In this document: one piece after another, positions 20,695 to 29,247 of the stretch
How positions within the stretch are numbered: position 1 is the stretch's first letter
Layout of the letters: every line of letters starts with the position of its first letter
Source of the DNA: a virus
IMG/VR virus record: IMGVR_UViG_3300044623_000633
Span: 1-42,040 of that record
Reading direction: 5' to 3' (one strand)
DNA length: 42,040 bases
Position numbers and translations under genes: made by a program
The notes under the pieces: generated by a model
Database searches by the model: none
The model's input: only the letters and a program-made list of their open reading frames with translations
What the model was told of the DNA's origin: nothing

Positions 20695-21522
20695 ATGGCA
20701 ATCCAGGTTAAACATACCAAGAGTCTCACGAAGGCAGACGGTATCGACAACACAGTCGTACAGCCGTCGGATTGGAATGCCACCCACACCATGACTGCTG
20801 CGGCGGGTAAGGTGCTGGGCACGTTCTCCGGTTCGACCACGGTTGGCGAACTTCCAATCACGGTAGAACCCGGTGGGCAGGCAATGCTGCCGCCGACCGG
20901 AACGACTGCTCAGAGGCCAGCAAGCCCTGCTACCGGTATGTTCCGCTACAATACTACCACGTCATTTCTGGAGTCTTACAACGGCACGGCGTGGTCCCCT
21001 GTCGACGCATTCCCGACTGGCACCAAGATGCTCTTTCAGCAGACTTCGGCACCGATAGGTTGGACGAAGGACGCTACTCACAATGATAAGGCCCTGCGCG
21101 TCGTTAGTGGAACGGTAAGTTCTGGCGGTACAGTTGACTTCAGCTCTGCTTTCGCCAGTCGCGGCTTCTCTGGTTCGACCAGCTCTGAAACGGTGACCGG
21201 CGTTGTTGGTGGAACAGCACTGACTAACGGCCAGCTTCCGATCCACAGGCACGCTATGGCTGCCAATGATACAGTGGCTACAACTCCGGCCCTTTCAGCC
21301 AGTAATACTGTGGCATACCGAAGGAACACTGGCGCTACGGATGCTAACAATTACTCCCTTACTGGCTCGACATTAGACGCCTCGCTTGGTATTTCCGGCG
21401 CGACGGGCTCAGGCGAAACACACACGCACTCATTCAGTGGCGGCGCGCACGCTCACTCATTCTCCGGCTCCATCGACATGGCTGTCAAGTACGTCGACCT
21501 CATCATCGCGACGAAGAATTAA
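20695..21522 (+). CDS. Collar-type short tail fibre
   Basis: The product is 275 residues. The N-terminal part (about 1-60) probably anchors it to the virion. A beta segment with TGMFRYNTTTSFLESYNGTA is followed by PTGTKMLFQQTSAPIGWTKD, a well-known opening of phage tail-collar domains. The C-terminal part has histidine pairs (ETHTHSFSGGAHAHSFSG), which in related fibres hold a metal ion at the trimer axis. It is probably a second host-contact fibre beside the giant fibre at 2699. Confidence 0.75.
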   Translation: MAIQVKHTKSLTKADGIDNTVVQPSDWNATHTMTAAAGKVLGTFSGSTTVGELPITVEPGGQAMLPPTGTTAQRPASPATGMFRYNTTTSFLESYNGTAWSPVDAFPTGTKMLFQQTSAPIGWTKDATHNDKALRVVSGTVSSGGTVDFSSAFASRGFSGSTSSETVTGVVGGTALTNGQLPIHRHAMAANDTVATTPALSASNTVAYRRNTGATDANNYSLTGSTLDASLGISGATGSGETHTHSFSGGAHAHSFSGSIDMAVKYVDLIIATKN

Positions 21523-21524
21523 TC

Positions 21525-21824
21525 ATGCAGCTTAAACCCGGCACCTTCTGTCCGCTGATCAAGGGTGAGTGCAAGGGGCTCCAGTGCAACTGGTTCACCC
21601 AAGTGCGCGGCACGAACCCGAACACTGGCAAGGACGTTGACGAGTGGGGCTGCGCGATTACTTGGTTGCCCGTTTTGCTCATTGAGAACTCGCAGCAGCA
21701 GCGTCACACTGGTGCTGCCGTTGAGTCATTTCGTAATGAGATGGTGAGGGCTACCGAGATGAGCCAACAGGTTCTTCTGGCAGCTACGGGCGTCCCATCT
21801 GATGTAAAGCTTATTGGGGACTGA
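21525..21824 (+). CDS. Conserved cysteine-containing podovirus protein
   Basis: The product is 99 residues, with its ATG two bases after the previous stop. It has four cysteines (FCPLIKGECKGLQCNWF and WGCAITWLP) and a helical C-terminal half. I know this pattern from many podovirus genomes, always near the lysis genes, without an assigned function. The cysteines could bind a metal. Confidence 0.65.
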   Translation: MQLKPGTFCPLIKGECKGLQCNWFTQVRGTNPNTGKDVDEWGCAITWLPVLLIENSQQQRHTGAAVESFRNEMVRATEMSQQVLLAATGVPSDVKLIGD

Positions 21825-21826
21825 CG

Positions 21827-22075
21827 ATGAACGATCAACAGCTTCAGATGCTAATCGAGCAAGCAGCCGAAGCAGGTGCGAAGCGCGCCCTCGAAAAAGT
21901 CGGTCTGCACGATGAGAGCGCCGGGACTGACGTCCGTGAGTTGCGCGGCCTTCTTGATGTATGGCGCGAAACAAAGAAGGGCGTCACCCAGACCATCGCC
22001 AAAACCGTCACCAGTGCCATACTGGCCGCCCTCGCCGCTGGCCTCTGGTACAATTACTGGCCCAAAGGCAAATGA
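21827..22075 (+). CDS. Membrane-anchored small protein of the lysis block (DUF6127-like)
   Basis: The product is 82 residues. The helical soluble part (residues 1-55) is followed by one membrane segment (TVTSAILAALAAGLWYNYW). The pattern fits a small family I recall as DUF6127, found beside endolysins in alphaproteobacterial phages. Its stop overlaps the endolysin ATG (ATGA). It may be a holin or a pinholin regulator. Confidence 0.6.
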   Translation: MNDQQLQMLIEQAAEAGAKRALEKVGLHDESAGTDVRELRGLLDVWRETKKGVTQTIAKTVTSAILAALAAGLWYNYWPKGK

Positions 22076-22482
22076 TCCTCAACACCTCATCTCTCGCAAA
22101 GCTTAAGTCGGTCCACCCGGACCTCGTCCGCGTCGTCAAGCGCTGTGCTGCCGACTGGCGGGACAAGACCTTCCAGTTCATCGTCACCTGCGGCCCGCGC
22201 ACCCTCGAAGAGCAGAAGCTCCTCGTGCGCAAGGGCGCATCCACGACCATGCGGTCCCGCCACCTTGTGGCCAAGAACGGCTACTCACACGCGGTCGACC
22301 TTGCTGCCACCCTTAACGGCAAAGCCCGTTGGGACTGGCCGCTCTACGTGAAGATGGCCGCTGCCATGAAGGCCGCAGCCAAATCCGAAAACGTGCCTAT
22401 CGAAGCTGGCCTTGACTGGAAAACCTTCAAGGACGGTCCCCACTACCAACTCCCCTGGGCCACGCACCCAGGCAACAAGTAG
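22072..22482 (+). CDS. Endolysin, M15 (VanY-type) peptidase
   Basis: The product is 136 residues. It cuts peptide cross-links in the cell wall at the end of infection. The zinc ligands are visible as His73 and Asp76 in YSHAVDLAA and His124 in GPHYQLP, with STTMRSRHL ahead of them. The usual WGGDW motif reads IEAGLDWKTFKDGPHYQLP here, so the first part is changed but the catalytic region is intact. It has no signal peptide, so release depends on a holin. The start overlaps the previous stop. Confidence 0.85.
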   Translation: MILNTSSLAKLKSVHPDLVRVVKRCAADWRDKTFQFIVTCGPRTLEEQKLLVRKGASTTMRSRHLVAKNGYSHAVDLAATLNGKARWDWPLYVKMAAAMKAAAKSENVPIEAGLDWKTFKDGPHYQLPWATHPGNK

Positions 22483-22491
22483 GAAAAGCAG

Positions 22492-22665
22492 ATGCTCAAA
22501 GGCTATCGCACTTACATTCTCGGCGCTGTCACCATCATCGGCGCAGTTGCCGCCTACCTCGTTGGCGACGTCGGCCTCACGGAGACCGTCAACCTGGCCA
22601 TCGGCGCTGCAATGGCGATGTTCATCCGCAGCGGCGTGACGACCGAAGTCGCAAAGCTGAAGTGA
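22492..22665 (+). CDS. Small two-segment membrane protein, probable holin
   Basis: The product is 57 residues, with a possible ribosome binding site (AGGAAAAGCAG) about nine bases upstream of the ATG. Two hydrophobic segments (YILGAVTIIGAVAAYLVG and VNLAIGAAMAMFI) separated by an acidic turn fit a class II-type holin that lets the endolysin through the inner membrane. It is directly after the endolysin and overlaps the next gene (TGATG). Confidence 0.65.
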   Translation: MLKGYRTYILGAVTIIGAVAAYLVGDVGLTETVNLAIGAAMAMFIRSGVTTEVAKLK

Positions 22666-22922
22666 TGAGCGGCGTCGACGCAGCGCTCACGATTGCGCTG
22701 TTCGTCACGTTGCTCCTCGCCGTGGCTGCTGGCGGCTTCCTCGCCGCCCGCAACCCGGCCTTCTGGTACACGCTAACAAGTGCCGTCATCTCGGCGGTTC
22801 TCCCCAAGATCGTAGAGTACATCACGCGCCGCAACACGCCTGAAGTCGAAGCTAAGATGCAGGAGTGCATCCGTCGCGGCGGCGAGTGGGACAACTTCAA
22901 GAAGCAGTGCCGATACAAGTAA
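22665..22922 (+). CDS. Membrane protein, spanin- or holin-like
   Basis: The product is 85 residues. An N-terminal membrane segment (ALTIALFVTLLLAVAAGGFL) is followed by a second, weaker one, then a charged tail with MQECIRRGGEWDNFKKQCRY, which I know from lysis blocks of similar phages. It ends the lysis block. A spanin or accessory holin role is plausible. An earlier GTG is possible, but the ATG overlapping the previous stop is preferred. Confidence 0.6.
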   Translation: MSGVDAALTIALFVTLLLAVAAGGFLAARNPAFWYTLTSAVISAVLPKIVEYITRRNTPEVEAKMQECIRRGGEWDNFKKQCRYK

Positions 22923-22950
22923 TTCTAAATTGTTTCTCTAGGAGACCCCA

Positions 22951-23046
22951 ATGAAGAAGCCGATGCCGATGAAGCCGGGCAAGATGAAGATGTGGATGGG
23001 AAAGCCCGTGGCGAAGTCTGCTGCCAAGCCAAAGGGCATGAAGTGA
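22951..23046 (+). CDS. 31-residue Met/Lys-rich peptide
   Basis: ATG 22951 has an excellent ribosome binding site (TAGGAG), and the stop overlaps the next start (TGATG). The peptide is extremely rich in Met, Lys and Pro (MKKPMPMKPGKMKMWMGKPV...). The clear start and the coupling make it real, though too short for most annotation. It may bind nucleic acid, or act mainly to couple translation. Confidence 0.5.
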   Translation: MKKPMPMKPGKMKMWMGKPVAKSAAKPKGMK

Positions 23047-23201
23047 TGGCGAAGGCTCCTTGGGAAAAGGCGCGTCCGGCTAAGTTGGGTAAGTCCAAGC
23101 CCCTGAGCCCCGCTCAGAAGACGAAGGCAAAGGCCGCTGCCAAGAAGTCGGGGCGACCTTACCCGAACCTCATCGACAACATGAATGCGAGCAAGAAGTA
23201 A
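23046..23201 (+). CDS. Small basic phage protein
   Basis: The product is 51 residues. It starts on the previous stop and ends in TAATG. It is rich in Lys/Ala/Pro (LSPAQKTKAKAAAKKSGRPY...) and ends PNLIDNMNASKK. I know the AQKxKAKAxAKxxGRPYPN pattern from other tailed phages, without an assigned role. Confidence 0.6.
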   Translation: MAKAPWEKARPAKLGKSKPLSPAQKTKAKAAAKKSGRPYPNLIDNMNASKK

Positions 23202-23440
23202 TGGCGAAGACCCCTGCATGGCAAAGAAAAGAGGGCAAGAACCCAAATGGTGGCCTCAACGCCAAAGGTCGCGCATCCGCCAAAAAGCAGGGGATGAACC
23301 TGAAGCCGCCGCAGCCTGAAGGTGGCAAACGCCAACGCAGCTTCTGCGCCCGCTCAGAGGGCCAGATGAGGATGTGGCCGGAAGCAGCGAAAGACCCGAA
23401 CAGCCGCCTTCGTAAGGCGAGGAAAGCATGGAACTGTTAG
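23201..23440 (+). CDS. Conserved small basic protein (AWQRKEGKNP family)
   Basis: The product is 79 residues. It opens MAKTPAWQRKEGKNPNGGLN and continues KGRASAKKQG, the marks of a small family common in phages (I recall it as DUF6321). The C-terminal half has SFCARSEGQMRMWPEAAKDP. The role is unknown, but it is widespread in phage late regions, so a minor virion part is likely. Confidence 0.7.
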   Translation: MAKTPAWQRKEGKNPNGGLNAKGRASAKKQGMNLKPPQPEGGKRQRSFCARSEGQMRMWPEAAKDPNSRLRKARKAWNC

Positions 23441-23451
23441 AGGAGAAACTG

Positions 23452-23667
23452 ATGACTGAAGTAGTGAAAGAACCCACCATCCAGAGGCGCACTCGTCCCC
23501 GCGTGGAAGAGCCCGTTGAGCCAGGAAATACCATCATCGATCTCGGCACGCCGAAGATCATAATCACCAAGGCCGAGGAACCCGCCGAGGAAGTCGAAGC
23601 TCCGATCTCAGAGCAGACCCGTCGCGAGATGGAAGCTGGTCGGAAGATCGTTGACGGTTACAAGTAA
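23452..23667 (+). CDS. Small acidic protein
   Basis: The product is 71 residues. The start at 23452 is chosen because GAGGAG lies six bases upstream. An earlier ATG at 23428 is inside the previous gene. The sequence is acidic (VEEPVEPGNTIIDLGTPKII...), with no motif I recognise, and ends MEAGRKIVDGYK. It is the last of the small genes before the tail nozzle-like gene. Confidence 0.6.
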   Translation: MTEVVKEPTIQRRTRPRVEEPVEPGNTIIDLGTPKIIITKAEEPAEEVEAPISEQTRREMEAGRKIVDGYK

Positions 23668-23678
23668 GGCAAACTGAA

Positions 23679-25700
23679 ATGGTGTCGCTCAAGCTCGAAA
23701 ACTTTGGCGGGATGATCCCGGCGGTAAATGATTATTACCTGCCGCAGAACCAGTCGTCCTCATGTGAAAATGCTTGGGTGTACTCCGGAGCAATTGAGGG
23801 ATTCCGTGACCTCCGGCTGGCGTTTACTTGTCAAAGTAACGCCACCCGGAAGGTCTTTCGTATCCCGCTTGGCTTCCTTGATGCCACTCGTATCGCCAAT
23901 TCGTATTGGATGGAGTTCGACAACCCCGACACCGACGTGGTTCGCAGCCCCATTGCCAGCGATTCCTATGATCGTTTCTATTGGGCAAGCGAGGGCCTTA
24001 CTCCCTCCTACAACACTAAAAATCGTATCACGGCAGACAAGAAGTCTGGCACCGTCACCATCACGATTGCGTCACCCGCTGTTGGCACTCTCGCAGACCA
24101 CGGCTTGGTTGTTGGCGATCCGGTGTATTTCACCACTACCGGTGCACTTCCGACAGGTATTGTCGCCAGTCAGTATTACTTCGTCACGGCGGTTCCGAGC
24201 GCAAGTAACTTCCGGTTCTCGTCTACGCCCAATGGCGCGGATGTTGACACCAGCGGCACGCAGTCCGGTGTTCACACGCTCTACCTTAACCAGCCGATGC
24301 TGCTTGGTGTACCCGCGCCGAGTACAGCTCCGACTGTCTCTACGACTGGCGGTTCCGGCACGCTTGAATCCCGCAGCTACATCTATACGTGGGTTACTGC
24401 CTATGGTGAGGAGGGGCCACCTTCTAACCCCTCAACCGTTCTATCGGGCTATCCGAACGGTACGTGGTCCATCGCAGTAACGAATCCTCTGAACACCGAG
24501 GCCAGTCAGCGAAATCTCAAATTCGTCAATATCTACCGTGCCGTGACGGCTTCGACTGGTGTTGCCACCTATTTCTTGGTGACCCAGATTGCCGTGGGCA
24601 CGACGTCTTACAGCGACACAATAGTCAATGTCAGTGCGAACAACCAGCTCCAGAGCACCTACTGGGGCGCACCGCCGTCTGATCTCAGCGGGCTGATCAC
24701 GATGCCAAACGGCATGATTGCCGGGTTTAGGTCAAACGAGATCTGGTTCTGCGAGCCATACCGGCCGCACGCTTGGCCAGCCCCGTACACGATGTCCGTC
24801 GAGTACGACATCATCGGACTGGGTGTAATCGGCCAGACACTAATCGTTTGTACTGCTGTTTCACCTTACGCCATTTCCGGCGTCAACCCATCGACAATGG
24901 CAATGTCGCGCGTTGCGGTTACGCAGCCATGCACGTCTCGCGGTTCAATTGTATCGACGCCGGTTGGGGTCGTTTACTGTTCCCCCGAGGGTTTGGCACT
25001 TGTTACGCCGGGCGGTGCGATTAATCTAACGAAGGAAATGTTCACGAAGGACAGGTGGCAGAGACTGCTTACTACCCAGAGCCTTCGCGGAGCGGTCTAC
25101 AATAATGGATACTACTGCTGGGGTTCTCAGCAGGGTACCGTGTTTCAGGTTGACAGCTTTCAGACCGATGCGTTCCAGCAGGCGGATCTCACTGGCGGTT
25201 TTACTGGTGGTTTCATCGACTTTAATAATAGTCGAGTGGCATTTACCGGCCTGAACACAATCACCCCCGCCTACAACACCTTCAATGATGTGTGGACCAA
25301 TGAGGTGTTCATCGTCAAAGAGGGCGCGGTTTACTGGCTGGATACAAGTGAAGGTCAACCACCGGGACCATATAGATGGCGTTCTAAAATCTTCTCTATG
25401 CCGAACCGCCGCAACCTAGAGGCTATGCGGGTGTGGTTTGACACCTTTTCGACGTCACCGACGCTGAACCCGGTGCGGAATACCAACCTTGTTCAGACGC
25501 TCCAAGCGAACCAGTGGGGCTTGGTGCGAGTGTATGCCGACGATACACTTGTAATGTGCCGGGAGTTCAGGGTTGATGGCGAGCTAATGCGCTTGCCGTC
25601 TGGCTTCAAAGCCGCCACTTACCAGGTCGAGATTGAGGCCCGTGTGCGGGTTATCTCTATCGAGTTGGCGTCGGTAGCGAAGGAGCTGACTAATGTCTAA
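23679..25700 (+). CDS. Tail nozzle-like protein (tail tubular B analogue)
   Basis: The product is 673 residues and beta-rich. The opening LENFGGMIPAVNDYYLPQNQ followed by SSSCENAWVYSGAIEGFRDL is typical of the podovirus protein that forms the distal tail tube or stabilises DNA in the head (T7 gp12 or similar by position). The body looks like a beta-propeller with immunoglobulin-like inserts. It is followed by a small associated gene and then the internal core proteins, the standard order in this class. A perfect copy of the dispersed dyad lies at 23824-23839. Confidence 0.65.
   Translation: MVSLKLENFGGMIPAVNDYYLPQNQSSSCENAWVYSGAIEGFRDLRLAFTCQSNATRKVFRIPLGFLDATRIANSYWMEFDNPDTDVVRSPIASDSYDRFYWASEGLTPSYNTKNRITADKKSGTVTITIASPAVGTLADHGLVVGDPVYFTTTGALPTGIVASQYYFVTAVPSASNFRFSSTPNGADVDTSGTQSGVHTLYLNQPMLLGVPAPSTAPTVSTTGGSGTLESRSYIYTWVTAYGEEGPPSNPSTVLSGYPNGTWSIAVTNPLNTEASQRNLKFVNIYRAVTASTGVATYFLVTQIAVGTTSYSDTIVNVSANNQLQSTYWGAPPSDLSGLITMPNGMIAGFRSNEIWFCEPYRPHAWPAPYTMSVEYDIIGLGVIGQTLIVCTAVSPYAISGVNPSTMAMSRVAVTQPCTSRGSIVSTPVGVVYCSPEGLALVTPGGAINLTKEMFTKDRWQRLLTTQSLRGAVYNNGYYCWGSQQGTVFQVDSFQTDAFQQADLTGGFTGGFIDFNNSRVAFTGLNTITPAYNTFNDVWTNEVFIVKEGAVYWLDTSEGQPPGPYRWRSKIFSMPNRRNLEAMRVWFDTFSTSPTLNPVRNTNLVQTLQANQWGLVRVYADDTLVMCREFRVDGELMRLPSGFKAATYQVEIEARVRVISIELASVAKELTNV
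23824..23839. repeat. Perfect dispersed dyad in nozzle gene
   Basis: TTACTTGTCAAAGTAA, no mismatch, deep within coding sequence (FTCQSN). Confidence 0.8.
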
Positions 25701-25953
25701 CTTTCCGACGATCCCTGAGTTTACGAATAGTCTGGAAGAGCTGTCCACGGCTGTTCGCGCACTCAAGCAGTCGGTGGAATTGTTGGCAGGACTCCGCCAG
25801 GGCGAGGCTCTCGGAGCTCCGCAAATGTTTGTTCAAAACGAGGAGCCAAATCGAGGTAAGCAGGGCCTCTACAAGAAGGGTGACATCTGGATTAACACCA
25901 CGACTAACCGGCTCTACTTTTGGACCGGAAGCGTGTGGCAGATCAGCGTATGA
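25693..25953 (+). CDS. Small tail-associated protein
   Basis: The product is 86 residues. Its ATG lies eight bases inside the previous gene, and its stop overlaps the next start. The N-terminal half is helical, and the C-terminal half is a beta hairpin pattern (KKGDIWINTTTNRLYFWTGS) seen at the ends of fibre-like virion proteins. Likely structural; function unknown. Confidence 0.6.
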   Translation: MSNFPTIPEFTNSLEELSTAVRALKQSVELLAGLRQGEALGAPQMFVQNEEPNRGKQGLYKKGDIWINTTTNRLYFWTGSVWQISV

Positions 25954-26387
25954 TCGTATTCAATAACCATGACCACGGGGATGCGATTGCACGGGCGGCG
26001 GGCTGTAACTTTAACCCGCGCTGCGATATCGCTATTACGAGGGTAGCGGGGGACGAGTTACTTGGCGGAGTAATTTATCAAAACTATACCCATGAAAGTA
26101 TTTCAATCCATGTGGCATCGTTTGATAAGCGAGCAGCAACCAGAGAGTTACTTTGGGTGATTTTCCACTACCCGTTTGTACAGTTAGGTGTTAAAAGAAT
26201 ATTCGGCCAAGTACCCGAAACAAATACTAAAGCTCTCGAATTTGACTTAGCACTTGGTTTTAAGATTTTGACAAAAGTTGACGGTGTATTCCCCGACGGG
26301 GGTGTCATCGTTCTCGTATTGGAAAAGGCCGATTGCCGCTGGCTTAATTTCAAGCCGAAGACGCTGCGGGCCGGACAGGAGATGTGA
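25950..26387 (+). CDS. GNAT-like acetyltransferase-fold protein
   Basis: The product is 145 residues, starting by ATGA on the previous stop. It has the outline of a GNAT fold: a beta strand (LLGGVIYQNYTHESISIHVA), an alpha region (LLWVIFHYPFVQLGVKRIF) and PETNTKALEFDLALGFKILT, which corresponds to the end-of-domain part where acetyl-CoA transferases carry N-x-x-A-x-x-x-x-x-x-x-G-F. Proteins of this shape occur in the tail block of many podoviruses, with an unproven role in modifying virion or host proteins. A dyad (26058-26073) is inside. Confidence 0.65.
   Translation: MIVFNNHDHGDAIARAAGCNFNPRCDIAITRVAGDELLGGVIYQNYTHESISIHVASFDKRAATRELLWVIFHYPFVQLGVKRIFGQVPETNTKALEFDLALGFKILTKVDGVFPDGGVIVLVLEKADCRWLNFKPKTLRAGQEM
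26058..26073. repeat. Dispersed 16-bp dyad in GNAT-like gene
   Basis: TTACTTGGCGGAGTAA, one mismatch, read in the frame coding ELLGGVI. Confidence 0.7.
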
Positions 26388-26388
26388 G

Positions 26389-27471
26389 ATGGGTGGCAAG
26401 AACGACGCTCCAGAGCCGCCAGACTATTCGGGCATTGTCAAAGCCAGCAAGGAATCTGCCGCGCTCGCCTACAAGACGAGCAAGGAGCAGCTCGACTGGG
26501 CCAAGGAAAAGTATGCGTCCGACAAGGCCATCTCCGAGAAGGTCATCGATTCTGCGCTGAAGCGGCAGGATACCAACGACGCCAACGCTGCCAAGGACCG
26601 CGAGCGTTACGAGAGCATTTACCAGCCTCTTGAGGATCAGCTTGCGCAGGAAGCGCAGGACTATGCGAGCCCCGAGAGGATGGAATCCAACGCCGCCCGC
26701 GCTCAGGCTGACGTTGCCCAACAGTTCGATGCGTCGCGCACCCGCGCCATGCAGAACCTCCAGTCGTTCGGTGTCGACCCTTCATCGCTGCGGTATGCGG
26801 CCCTTGATCGTGCGGCCAACGTCCAGCAGGGCGCTGCCTCCTCTGCCGCCGGTAACCAGTCGCGCCAGCAGGATGAAGGCATTGGTCGCGCACTGCGGTC
26901 AGAAGCCATCAACGTCGGCCGTGGCTACCCCGGTCAGATCGCTGGCACCTACGGCACCGCACTTCAGTCTGGCAATCAGGGCATCAACTCGGCTCTGGCA
27001 ACAACGGCGTCCGGTGCCAGCTCAATGGGTACGGGCATTGGTTGGCAGGGTGCTGGCAATCAGGCGCTTGGCACTTGGGGTAATGCCCTCAATTCCGGTT
27101 ACAACAATGCGCTTGCTGGGTGGCAGGCAAATCAGGACTCCAGCTCGGGTATCGGCGGTCTTCTGGGTACGGCACTCGGTGTGGGCCTCTCCTACGAGGA
27201 CGGCGGCTCGGTTACTTCGGGCGGTAATGTCCCCGTCGGCGCATCCCCCAGCCGTGGCAAGGCCATCGACGATGTACCGGCCCGCCTCAATGTTGGTGAG
27301 TTCGTGGTTCCGCGCGAGGCCGTGGCCTGGAAGGGCGAGGAGTTCTTCCAGAATCTCATCAAGAAATCCCGCGAAGACAAGCAGAAGGCGACGGCCAAGC
27401 CCGAGTACGCCATCGCACCGCCTGAGCGTCCGACCTTCGATACCACCCGTTCCGCACTGCCTGTGGGGTAA
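26389..27471 (+). CDS. Internal virion protein (gp14-like ejection protein)
   Basis: The product is 360 residues. I chose the ATG at 26389 (AGGAG about ten bases upstream). An earlier frame start lies inside the GNAT-like gene. The N-terminal half is a coiled coil with many Ala/Gln (about 20-190). The middle is Gly/Ser/Asn-rich with small hydrophobic stretches. The C-terminal part carries SYEDGGSVTSGGNVPVGASP then DDVPARLNVGEFVVPREAVA, a typical end of this family. It should be one of the proteins stored in the head and ejected through the cell envelope with the DNA. A dyad (27212-27227) is inside. Confidence 0.7.
   Translation: MGGKNDAPEPPDYSGIVKASKESAALAYKTSKEQLDWAKEKYASDKAISEKVIDSALKRQDTNDANAAKDRERYESIYQPLEDQLAQEAQDYASPERMESNAARAQADVAQQFDASRTRAMQNLQSFGVDPSSLRYAALDRAANVQQGAASSAAGNQSRQQDEGIGRALRSEAINVGRGYPGQIAGTYGTALQSGNQGINSALATTASGASSMGTGIGWQGAGNQALGTWGNALNSGYNNALAGWQANQDSSSGIGGLLGTALGVGLSYEDGGSVTSGGNVPVGASPSRGKAIDDVPARLNVGEFVVPREAVAWKGEEFFQNLIKKSREDKQKATAKPEYAIAPPERPTFDTTRSALPVG
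27212..27227. repeat. Dispersed 16-bp dyad in internal protein gene
   Basis: TTACTTCGGGCGGTAA, two mismatches, coding VTSGGN. Confidence 0.55.
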
Positions 27472-27474
27472 GAG

Positions 27475-29247
27475 ATGAGCTTTTCTGCTGAGATCAACGA
27501 CTTCGTCAACGGTGCCAAGGCTGGTGCCTCCATTGGCGGCGACATTCAGGACCGCAAGCTCAGGCGCGAGAAGTTTGAGGCTGACCAGGTGTTTCGCGAG
27601 GGCTCGGCTTCCCGTGCTGATCGTGCCTTGGATATCCGTGAGAAGGGCATCGGTGCCCGTGCCGCTGATAGGGAAGCCCGCGCCGCTGCCAAGGCATCTG
27701 GCAAGGCCGCAAAGGACGCCGCAAAGGAAGAAGAGAAGGCCCACAAGGCGGAGATCAAGGACGCGAACGATACTGTTAGGAGTGTTCCGAAGTCCAGCAG
27801 TAGCGACGACTCCACCTCCGATGACGATATGTTCTCGGTAGATGATCAGCAGTCGTTTGATGAGCAGTTCCCCGAGGGTGATCCCGCCGAAGAGGAACTG
27901 CCCACTTCTTCGTATGAAGCAATCCCGGTTGGTAGTGAAACCGTGCGTTTCACAGACGCTGGCGGCTTGATGGAAGCTGACGAGGAAGTTGAAGCCGTTG
28001 CCGCCAAGGCCGACAGCGAGGCTCCTCAATCAGCAATTCCCGAGGAGATGCCCGCCAAGGGTGCTGCGGTAGTTCCAGCCGATCCTAAGCCTGCCGAGGG
28101 AAAGAGCGATCCAATTTTTAAGGAAGCCGCAAACATCACCAAAGAGGTGTTTGACACAATGGAGAGTGAGCTTTCGGAAAAGGAAGAGGCTGTATCGACT
28201 AAGCCGAAGAAGTCGCAGGATCGTCTTTCGTCCGTTCCGGCAGCTACCCCTGAAGAAATGAAAGCCATCATGAAAACCATCGATCCTATGGGGGAGATGG
28301 ACCAAAGGTTGTTAGGCGCAAAAGCACTTGTTACAGCCTATAACTCGTTCATCAAGAAAGGTGATGCGTTTAAGGCTCGGAGCATTGCCACACAGATCAT
28401 CAATAACTACCGGGATACCTCAAAGACGCGGGGTATGCTTGCGCTTCAGGCTCTTCGCGAAGGAGATCTGGCGTCAGCATCCAAGCTCGTATCCGATGCC
28501 GCAAACGACGACGTCCCCGACGATGTCCAGGTCCAAGCCGAACCTACGCCGACTGGCACCGTCCTCTACAAGATTGACAAGGCCGGATATGCCCAGCAGC
28601 AGGGCGAGCTTGGTGCGAAAGAGATGTGGGCGCTGGCAACAGGCGTGGCCGATGGCAGTATGTTCATCAAGCGCATGGCTGCTTTGGCCGGTGAGGCTGA
28701 TCCTACTTTGGGAAGTAACAAGCCCGCTATTGGCGAAGCGGTCCCCTCTGATGGAAAAAAGAGCTCAAAGACGTTCTCTTACAAGGAAGTTGTCAGAGGA
28801 GCTGCGGTAGCCAAAAAGCAGTTTGATGCGCTTCAGAAGAAGTACGATTCCGAAGTCGGGCTCAACGGCGAGGACTCCGACAGCGCGTTGTCGCTGAAGT
28901 CGGAGCTTGATGAGTCGTATACCGCATACAACAAGGCCATGAAGCTCGCCCAGATGGGGGCAAAGAAACTCAAGAAGGACAAGCGGTTCTCTACCGATTT
29001 CCAGAGCGCCCTTCGTGACACCGTTCTCCCGCCGGATGGCTATGTTGATCCAGATGCTCCCGCGAAAACCGATGCGGCGGCGATCCCGGAGATGCCCACG
29101 GCTCCTACGCCGACCGCTCCCGCCGTTGGTAAGCCCATTGACCCCGCCACGATGGCGGCGGCCAAGGCAGCGATTGGGCAGGGGCGCAGCCGCGCTGGCG
29201 TGCTCAAGAAACTTCAGGATGCAGGTTACGACACTAGGGGCCTCTAA
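27475..29247 (+). CDS. Internal virion protein (gp15-like)
   Basis: The product is 590 residues, highly charged and helical. It has Ala/Lys/Asp-rich coiled-coil stretches (about 20-110) and acidic disordered linkers (about 115-250). The C-terminal tail has GRSRAGVLKKLQDAGYDTRG, a motif I know from the ends of internal core proteins. It sits between the gp14-like and giant internal genes, as in T7-type phages, and should be part of the ejected core. The stop overlaps the next start (TAATG). A dyad (28703-28718) is inside. Confidence 0.65.
   Translation: MSFSAEINDFVNGAKAGASIGGDIQDRKLRREKFEADQVFREGSASRADRALDIREKGIGARAADREARAAAKASGKAAKDAAKEEEKAHKAEIKDANDTVRSVPKSSSSDDSTSDDDMFSVDDQQSFDEQFPEGDPAEEELPTSSYEAIPVGSETVRFTDAGGLMEADEEVEAVAAKADSEAPQSAIPEEMPAKGAAVVPADPKPAEGKSDPIFKEAANITKEVFDTMESELSEKEEAVSTKPKKSQDRLSSVPAATPEEMKAIMKTIDPMGEMDQRLLGAKALVTAYNSFIKKGDAFKARSIATQIINNYRDTSKTRGMLALQALREGDLASASKLVSDAANDDVPDDVQVQAEPTPTGTVLYKIDKAGYAQQQGELGAKEMWALATGVADGSMFIKRMAALAGEADPTLGSNKPAIGEAVPSDGKKSSKTFSYKEVVRGAAVAKKQFDALQKKYDSEVGLNGEDSDSALSLKSELDESYTAYNKAMKLAQMGAKKLKKDKRFSTDFQSALRDTVLPPDGYVDPDAPAKTDAAAIPEMPTAPTPTAPAVGKPIDPATMAAAKAAIGQGRSRAGVLKKLQDAGYDTRGL
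28703..28718. repeat. Dispersed 16-bp dyad in internal protein gene
   Basis: CTACTTTGGGAAGTAA, one mismatch, coding PTLGSN. Confidence 0.7.
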